Part shown: one piece after another, positions 1 to 9,106 of the stretch | How positions within the stretch are numbered: position 1 is the first letter of the stretch | Layout: the number at the start of each line of letters is the position of its first letter | Origin: Burkholderiales bacterium | GTDB lineage: Bacteria; Pseudomonadota; Gammaproteobacteria; Burkholderiales; Burkholderiaceae_C | DNA: 64,000 bases | Assembly (NCBI GenBank): GCA_028868855.1 | Contig: JAGWTR010000007.1 | Coordinates: 124,001-188,000 of the forward strand | Reading direction: 5' to 3' | The notes under the pieces: generated by a model | What the model was told of the DNA's origin: nothing | What the model saw: only the letters and a program-made list of their open reading frames with translations | The model's database searches: none | Made by a program: the position numbers and the translations under genes

Positions 1-197
1 CGATGCCGCGTACCTCATAGCAGCCGTCGTCCACCTTGATGCGGTGCACCTGCAATCCCCTCTGCTCCAACTGCTTGCGCAACACCTCACGAGACTGCCA
101 AGTCGCCACTGGCGCGGTGCATTCGGTATCAGCCCGCGCTGCGCCACCGGCCAGCAAACCGATCAGTACAGCGCCAGCAAAAACAAGAGACTTCATG
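1..197 (-). CDS. PepSY-domain secreted protein (3' truncated by window edge)
   Basis: The gene runs off the left edge, and its first 65 codons are visible. The start ATG (complement of 195-197) is preceded by an AGGAG-type ribosome binding site. Residues 1-22 form a classic Sec signal peptide ending in AARA. The mature part has the pattern of small Burkholderiales PepSY proteins: WQSREVLRKQLEQRG followed by VHRIKVDDGCYEVRG. In this family such proteins are exported and often lie next to cytochrome b561 or two-component genes; the neighbour on that side is outside the window. Exact role unknown. Confidence 0.75.
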
Positions 198-293
198 GCA
201 GTTCTCCTAGTCATGGTCAATTGGACGCGACCGTCGATGCTAATTCACTCACGCCCGTGGGCAACAAAGTTTCAGTGGCGGCATACTGGGCCC

Positions 294-524
294 ATGACGC
301 CCTCTTCCCAACCTGCTTTGCCCCACGCCACCTGCCCACTGTGCGGCGGCCCCAACGAGTGCGCGCCTGCGGCGTGTGGAACGCTGGACACGCCTTGTTG
401 GTGTACCAAGGCGGTTTTCAACGCGGCGCTGCTCGACACCCTCCCCGCCGATCAGCGTGGCCGGTCATGCATCTGCGCGCGGTGCGCTGCGGCGGCTAGT
501 GCGCCAGCCACTGCAGGGTCTTGA
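294..524 (+). CDS. Cysteine-rich CWC family protein
   Basis: A 76-residue protein with ten cysteines. It matches the layout of the cysteine-rich CWC family: CPLCGGPNECA near residue 14, then CWCTK near residue 35, and a C-terminal CICARC. The clustered CxxC pairs suggest a small metal-binding (zinc-ribbon-like) fold. The reading frame is open much further upstream, but the region before 294 overlaps the promoter of the divergent PepSY gene, so ATG 294 is preferred. Function of the family is unknown. It stands alone on this strand before a small lipoprotein gene. Confidence 0.7.
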   Translation: MTPSSQPALPHATCPLCGGPNECAPAACGTLDTPCWCTKAVFNAALLDTLPADQRGRSCICARCAAAASAPATAGS

Positions 525-580
525 CGATTGAGCCCAGGTCGCTACAGTGGGATCATCCATTGACATAACGGGAGTAGCTC

Positions 581-901
581 ATGCGACTCATCAGCGCCGC
601 AATCAGCGTGTTGATCACCTTGGGGCTGGCCGCTTGCGCCAGCACCGCCCATGAACGCTACGCCGGTGCAGTGATCCCCGTTGGGGAAGGTTCGGTGGCT
701 AGCTGCAACTACCTGGGAACGCTCACCAGCACTTCAGGTCTGTTTGGTTTCTTTGCCCCAAAGGGGGTCGATGACCTCAAGCAAGATTTGTTGAGGCAGG
801 CAGACGTTCTGGGCGCCTCGCATGTGGTCTGGTCCAGGCCCAACGTTGGCTACAGCGGCACATCACTCACGGCCATGGCTTACCGCTGCCCAGCCCCCTG
901 A
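581..901 (+). CDS. Small DUF4156-like lipoprotein
   Basis: A 106-residue predicted lipoprotein. A short signal peptide ends in the lipobox LAAC at residues 16-19, so the mature protein should begin with an acylated Cys19. The mature part has two more cysteines (SCNYLG and YRCPAP), an arrangement seen in DUF4156-like envelope lipoproteins, where they could form a disulfide. The ATG has an upstream GGGAG (about 570). Function unknown; assignment to DUF4156 is by eye and moderate. Confidence 0.65.
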   Translation: MRLISAAISVLITLGLAACASTAHERYAGAVIPVGEGSVASCNYLGTLTSTSGLFGFFAPKGVDDLKQDLLRQADVLGASHVVWSRPNVGYSGTSLTAMAYRCPAP

Positions 902-917
902 CAAGTGCGGTTCGGCG

Positions 918-1247
918 TCAATGAGGCATCAGCACCCGCCGCTTTGGCTTGACCACCACGACCACGGCGGCTCGTTCATCGGGTGACGGTTGACGCACCA
1001 CCTCCACCCTGGGACGGCGAACGATGGCCCCTCGCAACTTGGCTTCGACGCGGCTAAGGTTCAATGCCTGACGCATGTCACCATTGACCTGCCAGTAGGC
1101 GCCGGCCTCATCCTTGGCCAACGCACCAATCTGCATGCCGCGTCGAATCACGCCCAGGTATTCCAAGTCAGGCCTGGCCATGGCGGCGAACTGACGCCAG
1201 CCATCGCCGAGCGTGATCTGAGTGTCATTGGATGCGCGTTTCTTCAC
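918..1247 (-). CDS. Conserved hypothetical protein, basic C-terminus
   Basis: A 109-residue cytoplasmic protein with no signal peptide or membrane segment. The N-terminal 75 residues look like a folded alpha/beta domain. The C-terminus contains a run of valines followed by KPKRRVLMPH and is basic. I do not recognise a named family. It is convergent with the lipoprotein gene at 581-901, with a 16-bp gap, and both ends fit compact bacterial gene packing, which supports it as a real gene. Confidence 0.5.
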   Translation of the reverse strand: MKKRASNDTQITLGDGWRQFAAMARPDLEYLGVIRRGMQIGALAKDEAGAYWQVNGDMRQALNLSRVEAKLRGAIVRRPRVEVVRQPSPDERAAVVVVVKPKRRVLMPH

Positions 1248-1492
1248 GTGTTTAGCTTCCTCATGTGACCACTATAAAACGCTCGCCCCGTTCTTGCTGA
1301 TAGCCGATGTAAAGCCTGATGCAACTAGTCAGCGACTACGCCAGAGCAAGGTGGCCGCTCGGCATGGGCAGGCTGGGCCAGTAGGCAGCAAATCAATCGG
1401 TCGCACCATCCCTAGTCTCGATGGCGTCCACGTGCGACACTCGGCGCCTGCTGTCCTGTTCCTGTGGCCCCGCCGGCCCGCGCCTGCCTTCC

Positions 1493-2773
1493 ATGTCCAA
1501 CGCTTCCACGCCCTCCCCCGCTTCCATCAAATCACCTCGCGTCGCCATCATCGGCGGCGGCCCCGCCGGGTTGATGGCGGCTGAAACCTTGGCAGCGGGC
1601 GGGGTGCAGGTTGATTTGTTCGATGCCATGCCCTCCGTGGGGCGCAAGTTTCTGCTGGCCGGACGGGGCGGGCTCAACCTCACCCATTCCGAAGCGATCG
1701 AGCCTTTCCTGAGCCGCTTTGCCGAACGGCAAGCCGCCTTGACGCCGATCATCCAGGCCTTCTCCGCACAGGCCGTGCGCGACTGGGCCCAAGGCCTGGG
1801 GATCGACACCTTTGTAGGCAGCTCGGGACGGGTGTTCCCGGCCGACCTGAAGGCGGCACCCTTATTGCGCGCCTGGTTGCACCGCTTGCGAGCAGCGGGC
1901 GTGCGTTTTCACATGCGTCACCGCTGGCAAGGCTGGACGAGTGAGGGCGCCCTGCGCTTTGCCAGCCCCGCTGGCGAGATGCTCGACACCCCCCATGCCA
2001 CGGTGCTGGCACTGGGCGGCGCCAGTTGGTCTCGCCTGGGGTCTGACGGCGCCTGGGTGCCGTGGCTACAAGCGCGCGGTGTGGAGGTGGCACGCCTCAA
2101 GCCGGCCAACTGCGGTTTTGACGTGGCCGCCACCGGCGCAGGAGGCTCCGGTTGGAGTGAACACCTGCGTCAGCGCTTTGCCGGTCAACCTGTCAAACCG
2201 GTGGCCTTGCAATTCACCGATGTGCAAGGCCACACGCATCGCCAGCAAGGCGAGTTCGTGCTCACCGACCGTGGCGTGGAAGGCAGCCTGATCTACGCGT
2301 TTTCAGCGCGCCTGCGCGATGCCATCGAGTCGCAGGGGTCGGCCACGCTGCACCTGGACCTCCTGCCATCGCACACACCCGAGCAGGTTCTGAACGAAAC
2401 CCGGCGCCCGCGCGGCCCCCGCAGTTTGTCCACCCACCTCAAAAGCTGTCTGGGCATTCAAGGCTTGAAGATGGCCCTGCTGCACGAAGTGCTCAGTCCC
2501 GAACAACTGGCCGACCCCTTACAGCTCGCCATGGCGCTCAAGTCCCTGCCCATCACCCTGGCGGCGCCCCGCCCCGTTGACGAGGCCATCAGCACCGCCG
2601 GTGGCGTGCCTTTCGAAGCCATGGACGAGCACCTGATGTTGCGGGCCATGCCGGGGGTGTTCTGCGCCGGTGAAATGCTCGACTGGGAGGCCCCTACCGG
2701 GGGCTATCTGCTCACGGCCTGCTTGGCCAGCGGCAAGGCAGCGGGTCAAGGCGCGCTCAAGCAGCTCACCTGA
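1493..2773 (+). CDS. HI0933-like NAD(P)/FAD-dependent oxidoreductase
   Basis: A 426-residue flavoprotein of the HI0933/BaiN group (TIGR03862-like). The dinucleotide-binding motif GGGPAGLMAAE lies near residues 21-31, followed by the family signature GRKFLLAGRGGLNLTHSE. The C-terminus has the conserved FAD-contacting segment AISTAGGVPF, then MPGVFCAGEMLDWEAPTGGY. Family members are cytoplasmic FAD enzymes of mostly unknown substrate. ATG 1493 is chosen because the domain begins just downstream; an in-frame ATG exists at 1421. The 3' end overlaps the next, convergent gene by 8 bp. Confidence 0.85.
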   Translation: MSNASTPSPASIKSPRVAIIGGGPAGLMAAETLAAGGVQVDLFDAMPSVGRKFLLAGRGGLNLTHSEAIEPFLSRFAERQAALTPIIQAFSAQAVRDWAQGLGIDTFVGSSGRVFPADLKAAPLLRAWLHRLRAAGVRFHMRHRWQGWTSEGALRFASPAGEMLDTPHATVLALGGASWSRLGSDGAWVPWLQARGVEVARLKPANCGFDVAATGAGGSGWSEHLRQRFAGQPVKPVALQFTDVQGHTHRQQGEFVLTDRGVEGSLIYAFSARLRDAIESQGSATLHLDLLPSHTPEQVLNETRRPRGPRSLSTHLKSCLGIQGLKMALLHEVLSPEQLADPLQLAMALKSLPITLAAPRPVDEAISTAGGVPFEAMDEHLMLRAMPGVFCAGEMLDWEAPTGGYLLTACLASGKAAGQGALKQLT

Positions 2774-3458
2774 CCGCTGACGTGGTGCCTTCGGCACCTG
2801 CTGGCAGCACAAGACGCAAGGCCTCCTGTGCTGCGCGCCTGGTGCGTTCTTGCGGATCACGGACCGCGTCCTCCAGAAAACCCTGTTGCAGCTTCTGGGC
2901 TTCGGCGAGTTCAAGTTCTCCGTTGATCAAACGCTGAGGCAAGTCATCCAGCAACTGCGTCGCCAGCAGCTGGCGCTTGGCAAGGTCGCTTGACGTGCTC
3001 ATCGACTGCCACAACTCCAACTGCTTCATAAAACGCAAATTGTTGACCAGGCGCGTGAGCTCCTTGTCAGGAGTGGCATGTTGTTGCGCAGCGCCTTGCA
3101 ACATCTGCCATTCCATTGCAGACACGAAGGCCGGGCGTTCCTTGGTAGATCCTTTGACCGGCTTCGTGTCGGGCTGTCGCTCGATCTCTTGGGCGGCGGC
3201 CACTTGTTGTGCAACGACGGCGGCCACGTCGGGGACAGCGCCCGCGGTCATTGCTGACGTGGCGTGATCTGCCAAAGCGGCCACACCTCTAGTGGGCTCC
3301 ATGGCAGAAACGGCCGCTTGCTGAGGCGCGCCGGGCCACCAAAACAAGGCAGCGCCACCGGCACCTGCCACCGCCAGCGCCACGCCCACCACACCGAGCC
3401 AGGTCACGTTCGGACGCCGTGTCACGTGAATGTGTGCCATCTCTCCATCCTTGGCCAC
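2766..3458 (-). CDS. Membrane-anchored hypothetical protein with helical C-terminal domain
   Basis: A 230-residue protein with a single N-terminal transmembrane helix at about residues 19-42, then a low-complexity Ala-rich linker and a strongly helical C-terminal half with segments such as LTRLVNNLRFMKQLELW and QRLINGELELAEAQKLQQG. The topology suggests an inner-membrane anchor with a periplasmic helical domain, superficially like lipase-foldase chaperones, and a secreted lipase gene lies directly upstream on the same strand. That link is only contextual. Met7 (3440) is an alternative start. A terminator separates it from the lipase gene. Confidence 0.5.
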   Translation of the reverse strand: MAKDGEMAHIHVTRRPNVTWLGVVGVALAVAGAGGAALFWWPGAPQQAAVSAMEPTRGVAALADHATSAMTAGAVPDVAAVVAQQVAAAQEIERQPDTKPVKGSTKERPAFVSAMEWQMLQGAAQQHATPDKELTRLVNNLRFMKQLELWQSMSTSSDLAKRQLLATQLLDDLPQRLINGELELAEAQKLQQGFLEDAVRDPQERTRRAAQEALRLVLPAGAEGTTSAVR

Positions 3459-3474
3459 GAAGCCAGAAGCATCA

Positions 3475-3516
3475 TAAAAAATGCCAACCCACCCACAGAA
3501 AGCGGGCAGGTTGGCA
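3475..3516 (-). terminator. Intrinsic terminator after the lipase gene
   Basis: On the minus strand a stem with outer arms TGCCAACC / GGTTGGCA (3482-3516) is followed directly by six T residues (complement of 3476-3481). It lies just 25 bp after the stop codon of the secreted lipase gene. Confidence 0.75.
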
Positions 3517-3541
3517 GCAGGCCCAAGCTAGGCCGTCACCA

Positions 3542-5338
3542 TCAATACTTCACGGGTGCCGGCGGCGACACGGTGAAGGAATAGGTCTGGCCAGGGCCCG
3601 ACATCAGCGACGAGAGAATCGCCGAGATGATGCAACCCTTGATCTGCGGGAAGGTCGTCGTCCCGGCGAAGGTCAGGCCACCGTTTCCCAGCGAGGAAAT
3701 GGGGCCGTCGAAGTTGAGCGGGAAGGCGACGGGCGTGACGGTCTTGCACTCGCCGAACGGAATGCCGAGCACCGAAGTCACGGTGATGTTGGCATAGGCG
3801 GTGCCATGCACATGCAGCTGTCCGTCGTTGTCCAAAGATGCTGTTCCGGTGGTCGCGCCAACAGGAGCAATCCTGAGTCCGACTTGAGCGGGGATGCCAA
3901 TGATTTTCAGCGTCTGCTTGAAATCCGGAACCGACATGCTGCCGGTCAAGGTCTTGGCGGTGATGTCGGTCTGGGCCGTGAACGTCGAGGTGCTGGGCAT
4001 GGTGACGGTCTGCCCCAGAGTCTTCAACCCCACCGTGGCCGCCAGCGGCCAGCTCTTCAGAGAGACCACGTAGTTGCCACCACCCGGATTGGCCGTTGAT
4101 TGCGGCTCGGCCGCGGTCGTGGAGCAGGTGTCGCTTGCCGCCTTGCCGGCGAATCGGTCGCCCAGCCAGGCCAACACCGTCGGCGCAGCCTGGAACTGCG
4201 TCACGATGTGCTCGCTGGGGTACACATCAAACGTGACTTTGCTGAACTTGCTGCAGTACGCCTTCTTCAGCGCGATGTCCTGATCGAGTGGAATGAACTC
4301 GTCAGCTTGGCCGTGATATTGGTACAGGGGAACCGGAACCTTGTTGTTGCCAAGGTTCTGCGCCAGCAAATCGTCACGAACGGAGGCAATATTCTCCAGC
4401 TTTTCGAGGGTCACGCCGGGGATCGTGTACTCGGTGATGTTCTGGTTCAGGTGGCCAAGCAACGCGGGGAAAACGCATTGCGACTTGATGACCTCAAGGG
4501 CCGCCTTGCCTGCGTCGGTGGCCACCAGATCGACGGGTATCTCCAGCGGATATTGCTGGTGCAAACCGATGATGCCGGAGGCCAGGAAGCCAAAGCCGAG
4601 GTTGCCATTGAGGTTCAACGACGTCTTTATGAAGTCGCCAGGAATACCGCCAGCGGCCACGCCAACGACATTCAAGTCCGGCGCATAGGTCGACAACAGC
4701 TCAGCCGCCCAGGCTGCACTTTGGCCGCCTTGCGAATAGCCCCAGATGGCCGCCTTGGCACTCGGGCTGATCCCGACCGACGGAATGCTGGTGGCCGCCT
4801 TGAAAATATCGAGCACCGCCTGTCCTTGGGATTGCCCCGCCAGATAGGTGGGCGCATCACCAGTCATGTAGCCCTGGTAGTCGGTCACGAGCACGGCGTA
4901 ACCAGCCTTGAGCGCGGCCACGATGTTCGCGTTTTCGTAGTCCGTGCCATTTTCGAACTGCCGCGACGGTGCGCAGTTCTGGGCCAGACCATGTGTTCCA
5001 ACGGCATACAAGATCACCGGGCGCGGCCCCGTCCCGGCCCAGGCCGCTGAAGGCACCAGCACCGAGCCGGAGACCACGTTCGTGGCACCGATCGAGTCCG
5101 TTGACTGGTAGAGCACGTTCCAGGCTTTGGTGGCCGGCGCGCCCACACCCAGATTGGCCGTGGTCGAACGATAAGAAAGCAGGTCCCCGTGGTTGCCTGC
5201 CGGCAGGGGCGACGGCAGCGTGTAAAACGTCGAGCCAGAAGGGCCGACCACCGGAGCGGCATAGGCCGAGGTCACCGCCATCGCCATGGCGGCCAGCGGC
5301 ACGGCAAGGACTGACTTGCGCAAAGATGTTTGAATCAT
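3542..5338 (-). CDS. Secretory lipase family alpha/beta hydrolase with extra C-terminal domain
   Basis: A 598-residue exported serine hydrolase. ATG 5338 is preferred because it follows a GGAGAG ribosome binding site and begins a signal peptide (MIQTSLRKSVLAVPLAAMAM, cleavage after AYA). The catalytic domain resembles the LIP (secretory lipase) family. The nucleophile elbow is GYSQG near residue 200, with candidate acid GQADEF near 343 and His in SEHIVTQ near 375. From about residue 425 an additional beta-rich domain of about 170 residues ends the protein; I do not recognise it. Likely an extracellular or periplasmic esterase/lipase. The TetR gene lies 140 bp upstream on the same strand. Confidence 0.8.
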   Translation of the reverse strand: MIQTSLRKSVLAVPLAAMAMAVTSAYAAPVVGPSGSTFYTLPSPLPAGNHGDLLSYRSTTANLGVGAPATKAWNVLYQSTDSIGATNVVSGSVLVPSAAWAGTGPRPVILYAVGTHGLAQNCAPSRQFENGTDYENANIVAALKAGYAVLVTDYQGYMTGDAPTYLAGQSQGQAVLDIFKAATSIPSVGISPSAKAAIWGYSQGGQSAAWAAELLSTYAPDLNVVGVAAGGIPGDFIKTSLNLNGNLGFGFLASGIIGLHQQYPLEIPVDLVATDAGKAALEVIKSQCVFPALLGHLNQNITEYTIPGVTLEKLENIASVRDDLLAQNLGNNKVPVPLYQYHGQADEFIPLDQDIALKKAYCSKFSKVTFDVYPSEHIVTQFQAAPTVLAWLGDRFAGKAASDTCSTTAAEPQSTANPGGGNYVVSLKSWPLAATVGLKTLGQTVTMPSTSTFTAQTDITAKTLTGSMSVPDFKQTLKIIGIPAQVGLRIAPVGATTGTASLDNDGQLHVHGTAYANITVTSVLGIPFGECKTVTPVAFPLNFDGPISSLGNGGLTFAGTTTFPQIKGCIISAILSSLMSGPGQTYSFTVSPPAPVKY

Positions 5339-5460
5339 GTCTCTCTCCATGAGTGAATCAAGGCAATCTGACCGATCACCAGCGATCAAGGGACCGCGTG
5401 CGCAAATTCTGACGAGCAGGTTCGTCAATTACGCACAGGGTTTCCTCGGGAGCAAGTACG

Positions 5461-5496
5461 AAAAACACCCGCCACCCCTTAAACGCGGGGTGTGGC
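5461..5496 (-). terminator. Intrinsic terminator overlapping the TetR stop codon
   Basis: On the minus strand a stem of GCCACACCCC with GGGGTGGC (5471-5496, one bulge) is followed within a few bases by TTTTT (complement of 5461-5465). The stop codon of the TetR gene (5479-5481) lies in the loop, so the terminator ends this transcript before the lipase gene. Confidence 0.6.
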
Positions 5497-6153
5497 AATC
5501 ATTTCGTTAACCCAGGCATCCAGCCCACGCCAGGCGAAGAGGTTGTGTTCAACCATGCTGTCCAGGCTCTTGTCGAATCCAGCGCGTGACCAGGCTGCGG
5601 CCGACTGGGTCGTCATGCCGAGCAGGTTGTTGGCGAGGAACTCGACATCCACATCCAGATCGGCCGCCGCTGGGTACAAGGCCCGGTACAGGGCACTCAG
5701 CAGACTGATGTAGCCGTCGACCGCAATCTCCACATTGCGTGGCTTCGAAAAACGCAAGGCCTGGGCATCGATCAACATGATGCGCGCCCTTCGGGGGTCT
5801 TCGCGCACGAAGCTGAAGAAGGCGCGCAGGCCTGCGTCGGCCACCGCCGCCATCTGCAAGGGCGCCTGAAACATCGCTGCGCTCAGCTTGTCGACCAGAC
5901 GGGCCGTGAGTTCGGCATAGACGGCCTCGAAGACGTCTTCAACACGGCGGAACGACTCGTAGAAATACCGGTCGGTCAGCCGTGCTTCGGCGCAGAGATC
6001 ACGCATGGTCGACTGAGACAGTCCGCGGGTGCCAAACACCTCCATGCCCGCCTCAATGAACCGCTGGCGCCGCTGCAGGCGGCGCTCGTCCGCCCCGATC
6101 CCACCATAGGGACGTGATGCCAGATTCTCAACATCAACTGCTCTGCGAGTCAT
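5479..6153 (-). CDS. TetR/AcrR family transcriptional regulator
   Basis: A 224-residue repressor-type regulator. The N-terminal DNA-binding domain at about residues 25-75 shows the TetR pattern: RRQRFIEAGMEVFGTRGLSQ, then MRDLCAEARLTDRYFYESF with the helix-turn-helix. The rest is a helical ligand-binding domain. The start at 6153 is chosen because residues upstream of it do not belong to the family. It sits upstream of the secreted lipase gene and divergent from the sugar-biosynthesis genes at 6369, so either could be its target; no operator was identified. Confidence 0.85.
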   Translation of the reverse strand: MTRRAVDVENLASRPYGGIGADERRLQRRQRFIEAGMEVFGTRGLSQSTMRDLCAEARLTDRYFYESFRRVEDVFEAVYAELTARLVDKLSAAMFQAPLQMAAVADAGLRAFFSFVREDPRRARIMLIDAQALRFSKPRNVEIAVDGYISLLSALYRALYPAAADLDVDVEFLANNLLGMTTQSAAAWSRAGFDKSLDSMVEHNLFAWRGLDAWVNEMIATPRV

Positions 6154-6368
6154 CAAGGTCACTTCCGGAAAATCAGTTTGGAGCATTATTGCCCGGACTG
6201 AAATGGCGGGGCTCACAGCGTCATCGGACGCACTACTCCTGTCGGAACGTTGATTCAAGGTATGAACTAGGGGTGGTGCACGCCGCACACATCCGTAACA
6301 CTTCGTCAAGGTTCACCAAAGAACACACGGCCGCCACCACCGGCCCATTGGTCAAGAAGGCTCCTGAA

Positions 6369-6848
6369 ATGCCCATCGCAGACAGCGTGACGCTTGGCGA
6401 AAACGTCACAATCTTCCACCCGTCACTGGTGAACCTTTACGGTTGCGCCGTTGGCGCAGGCACGAAGATCGGGGCCTTCGTTGAGATCCAGAAAGACGCG
6501 ACGATTGGCGCGCGCTGCAAGATTTCCTCTCACACCTTCATCTGTGAAGGTGTCTTCCTTGAAGACGAAGTTTTTGTCGGGCACGGAGTCATGTTCACCA
6601 ATGACCGCCATCCACAAGCGACCAATCCTGACGGCAGCCTTCAGACTGACGCGGACTGGAAGGTCGAGATCACACGCGTGAAGCGGGCCGCATCGATCGG
6701 CACGAACGCGACCATCATTTCCGGCATCACGATTGGCGAAGGAGCCCTGGTTGGGGCGGGCGCCGTCGTGACCAAGAGCGTTCCTGCTTACGCGATCGTG
6801 GCGGGTGTTCCCGCTCGCGTCGTGGGCGATACGAGAGCGCAACGCTGA
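6369..6848 (+). CDS. WbpD/WlbB-like UDP-amino-sugar N-acetyltransferase
   Basis: A 159-residue left-handed beta-helix acyltransferase with hexapeptide repeats throughout (for example GAGTKIGAFVEIQKDATIGA and the C-terminal IGEGALVGAGAVVTKSVPAY). The segment FTNDRHPQATNPDG is typical of WbpD/WlbB enzymes, which acetylate the 3-amino group of UDP-2-acetamido-3-amino-glucuronate. It is followed by an oxidoreductase and an aminotransferase that catalyse the preceding steps, which supports the assignment. ATG 6369 fits the family start. Confidence 0.8.
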   Translation: MPIADSVTLGENVTIFHPSLVNLYGCAVGAGTKIGAFVEIQKDATIGARCKISSHTFICEGVFLEDEVFVGHGVMFTNDRHPQATNPDGSLQTDADWKVEITRVKRAASIGTNATIISGITIGEGALVGAGAVVTKSVPAYAIVAGVPARVVGDTRAQR

Positions 6849-6924
6849 GTGCGCCTGTGCGTCGGGCGACGCCTTCGCCCCAGAGATTGCAGTAGTCATC
6901 TACCGCTTCAATGAGGAACACGCC

Positions 6925-7956
6925 ATGATCAATATCGGCATTGTGGGTTATGGGTATTGGGGACCCAATCTGGTGCGCAACTTCGCCGAGCTGCCGGGGG
7001 CCAACATCGCCGCCGTGTCTGATCTTGACTCAGACAAGCTCGCCACGGTTCAGCGTCGCTACCCGGCAGTCAGGACCACGAACGATTTTCGAAGCCTGCT
7101 CAACGACCCCGACATTGACGCCATCGCCATCGCAACCCCCGTCAACACGCACTTCGATCTGGCCTTGGCGTCGCTTCGCGCGGGCAAGCACGTCTGGCTC
7201 GAAAAACCGATGACGGAGAACTCCGCACAGGCCAGGCAACTCATCGACGAGGCCGAGCAACGCAACCGTGTCCTGCTCGTTGACCACACCTTCATCTACA
7301 CCGGTGCGGTGGCCAAGATGGGAGAGATCATCAAAAGCGGCGACCTCGGACGCGTCTATTACTACGATTCGATTCGCGTGAACCTGGGCTTGTTCCAGCG
7401 TGACGTGAGCGTGATTTCGGACCTCGCCGTCCATGACTTCTCGATCCTCGACCACCTCTTGGGTGAACACCCGGTGGCCGTGACCGCCAGCGGCACCAAC
7501 CACTTTCCTGGCACACCAGAAAACCTCGCCTATGTGACGCTCTTCTACGAGTCTGGGAGCATCGCCCACGCCAACGTGAGCTGGCTGGCGCCGGTCAAGG
7601 TGAGGCAGATCCTGGTGGGCGGCAGCAAGAAGATGATCACCTACGACGACCTTGAGCCCAGCGAGAAGATCAAGGTCTACGACAAGGGTGTGAGCTTCAC
7701 CGACGACCCCAAGAAGATTCAGGAGATGCGCGTGGGCTACCGCACCGGCGACATGTGGGCCCCAAAACTAGCGGTGACCGAGGCCCTGCGTGTCGAAGGC
7801 GAGCACTTCATTGACTGCATCGAGAACAACAAGACACCCAAGACCGATGGACATCTGGGCCTGCGGGTCGTGGAGCTCATCGAGGCGGCCAACCAGTCGA
7901 TGCGGCACAAGGGTGAAACCGTCTATATCCATCAGTCAAGGGGGAGAGCATCGTGA
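6925..7956 (+). CDS. Gfo/Idh/MocA oxidoreductase, WbpB/WlbA-like
   Basis: A 343-residue NAD-dependent sugar-nucleotide oxidoreductase. The N-terminal Rossmann motif is GIVGYGYWGPNLVRNF, followed by the family EKP motif in WLEKPMTENSAQA at about residues 91-103. In the WbpB/WlbA group the enzyme oxidises C3 of UDP-GlcNAc-uronate to provide the substrate for transamination. ATG 6925 has the ribosome binding site AGGAA. Its stop codon overlaps the GTG start of the aminotransferase, indicating translational coupling. Confidence 0.82.
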   Translation: MINIGIVGYGYWGPNLVRNFAELPGANIAAVSDLDSDKLATVQRRYPAVRTTNDFRSLLNDPDIDAIAIATPVNTHFDLALASLRAGKHVWLEKPMTENSAQARQLIDEAEQRNRVLLVDHTFIYTGAVAKMGEIIKSGDLGRVYYYDSIRVNLGLFQRDVSVISDLAVHDFSILDHLLGEHPVAVTASGTNHFPGTPENLAYVTLFYESGSIAHANVSWLAPVKVRQILVGGSKKMITYDDLEPSEKIKVYDKGVSFTDDPKKIQEMRVGYRTGDMWAPKLAVTEALRVEGEHFIDCIENNKTPKTDGHLGLRVVELIEAANQSMRHKGETVYIHQSRGRAS

Positions 7957-9086
7957 TTCCGTTCGTCGATCTCAAAGCGCAGTACCTGTCCATCAAGGGC
8001 GAGGTGGACGCTGCCATCCAGGGCGTCCTCGATAGTTGCCAGTTCACCTTGGGCAGCGAAGTGGTGGCTTTCGAAAAGGAGTTCGCCGCCTATTGCCAGT
8101 CGCCGCAAGGCATCGGTGTGAACACGGGCACGAGCGCCCTGCACCTGGCTTTGCTGGCGGCAGGCATTGGCCGCGGTGACGAGGTCATCACCGTGCCGTT
8201 CACCTTCGTGGCCACGGTGTCGGCCATCGATTACACGGGCGCCACGCCGGTGTTCGTGGACATCGATCCGCGCACGTTCACGATGGACGTGTCGGCCATC
8301 GAGGCTGCAATCACGGAGCGAACCAAGGCGATTCTGCCGGTGCACCTGTACGGGCAGACCGCAGACATGGATCCGATCCTCGACATCGCCAAACGCCACG
8401 GCCTGCTCGTCATCGAAGACGCGTGCCAGGCCCACGGCGCCGAGTACAAGGGGCGACGCGCGGGCAGCATGGGCGACATGGGCTGCTTCAGCTTCTACCC
8501 GGGCAAGAATCTCGGCGCTTACGGCGAAGGCGGCATGGTCGTCACCGGCAATGCCGAGTACGCGCGAACCATCCGCATGCTGCGCGACTGGGGCGCCGAG
8601 AAAAAGTACCACCACGTCCTCAAGGGCTACAACTTCCGCCTGGAGGGCATCCAGGGCGCCGTGCTGCGCGTGAAGCTGCGCTACCTGGAAGGCTGGACCG
8701 AGGCGCGCCGCGCAGCCGCCGCACGCTACGACGCACTGTTTTCCCACAGCGGTGTCGTCACGCCGCAGGCCATGGCCTATGCGCGCCACGTTTACCACCT
8801 CTACGTCATTCGCACGCCGCATCGGCAGGAATGGATGGACGCGCTTGGCGCCCAAGGCATACAGACCGGCATCCACTACCCAACACCGGTGCACCTGCTG
8901 CCCGCCTTCGCCGATCTCGGCCATGGCGTCGGCGATTTTCCGCACGCCGAGCGCGCGGCCAACGAGGTGCTGTCGCTACCGATGTTCCCGGAGCTCACCG
9001 AGGCGCAATGCAAAGAGGTGGCTCACGCCGTGATTGAGCTCGCCTCGCCGCAGGCCCGCGCACGCGACCTTGCCCCCGTAACGTAA
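7953..9086 (+). CDS. DegT/DnrJ/EryC1 aminotransferase, WbpE/WlbC-like
   Basis: A 377-residue PLP-dependent sugar aminotransferase. The start is GTG 7953, overlapping the previous stop as GTGA. Conserved features include the N-terminal IPFVDLKAQY, the substrate loop GVNTGTSALHLAL, the PLP aspartate in LLVIEDACQAHGA and the PLP lysine in CFSFYPGKNLGAYGEGG. The operon partner is a WbpB-like oxidoreductase, which suggests that it aminates the 3-keto-sugar nucleotide. The product would be acetylated by the 6369 acyltransferase. Confidence 0.85.
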   Translation: MIPFVDLKAQYLSIKGEVDAAIQGVLDSCQFTLGSEVVAFEKEFAAYCQSPQGIGVNTGTSALHLALLAAGIGRGDEVITVPFTFVATVSAIDYTGATPVFVDIDPRTFTMDVSAIEAAITERTKAILPVHLYGQTADMDPILDIAKRHGLLVIEDACQAHGAEYKGRRAGSMGDMGCFSFYPGKNLGAYGEGGMVVTGNAEYARTIRMLRDWGAEKKYHHVLKGYNFRLEGIQGAVLRVKLRYLEGWTEARRAAAARYDALFSHSGVVTPQAMAYARHVYHLYVIRTPHRQEWMDALGAQGIQTGIHYPTPVHLLPAFADLGHGVGDFPHAERAANEVLSLPMFPELTEAQCKEVAHAVIELASPQARARDLAPVT

Positions 9087-9106
9087 TGCCCTAACGCCGA
9101 CCAGCC

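Noticed and set aside
36-293. Upstream extension of the CWC protein frame as a longer gene
   Set aside because: It overlaps the PepSY gene start on the other strand, shows no family similarity, and the CWC domain is fully contained after ATG 294.
4100-5050. Long + strand open frame opposite the lipase gene
   Set aside because: It mirrors the lipase coding sequence, lacks a ribosome binding site and resembles no protein family.
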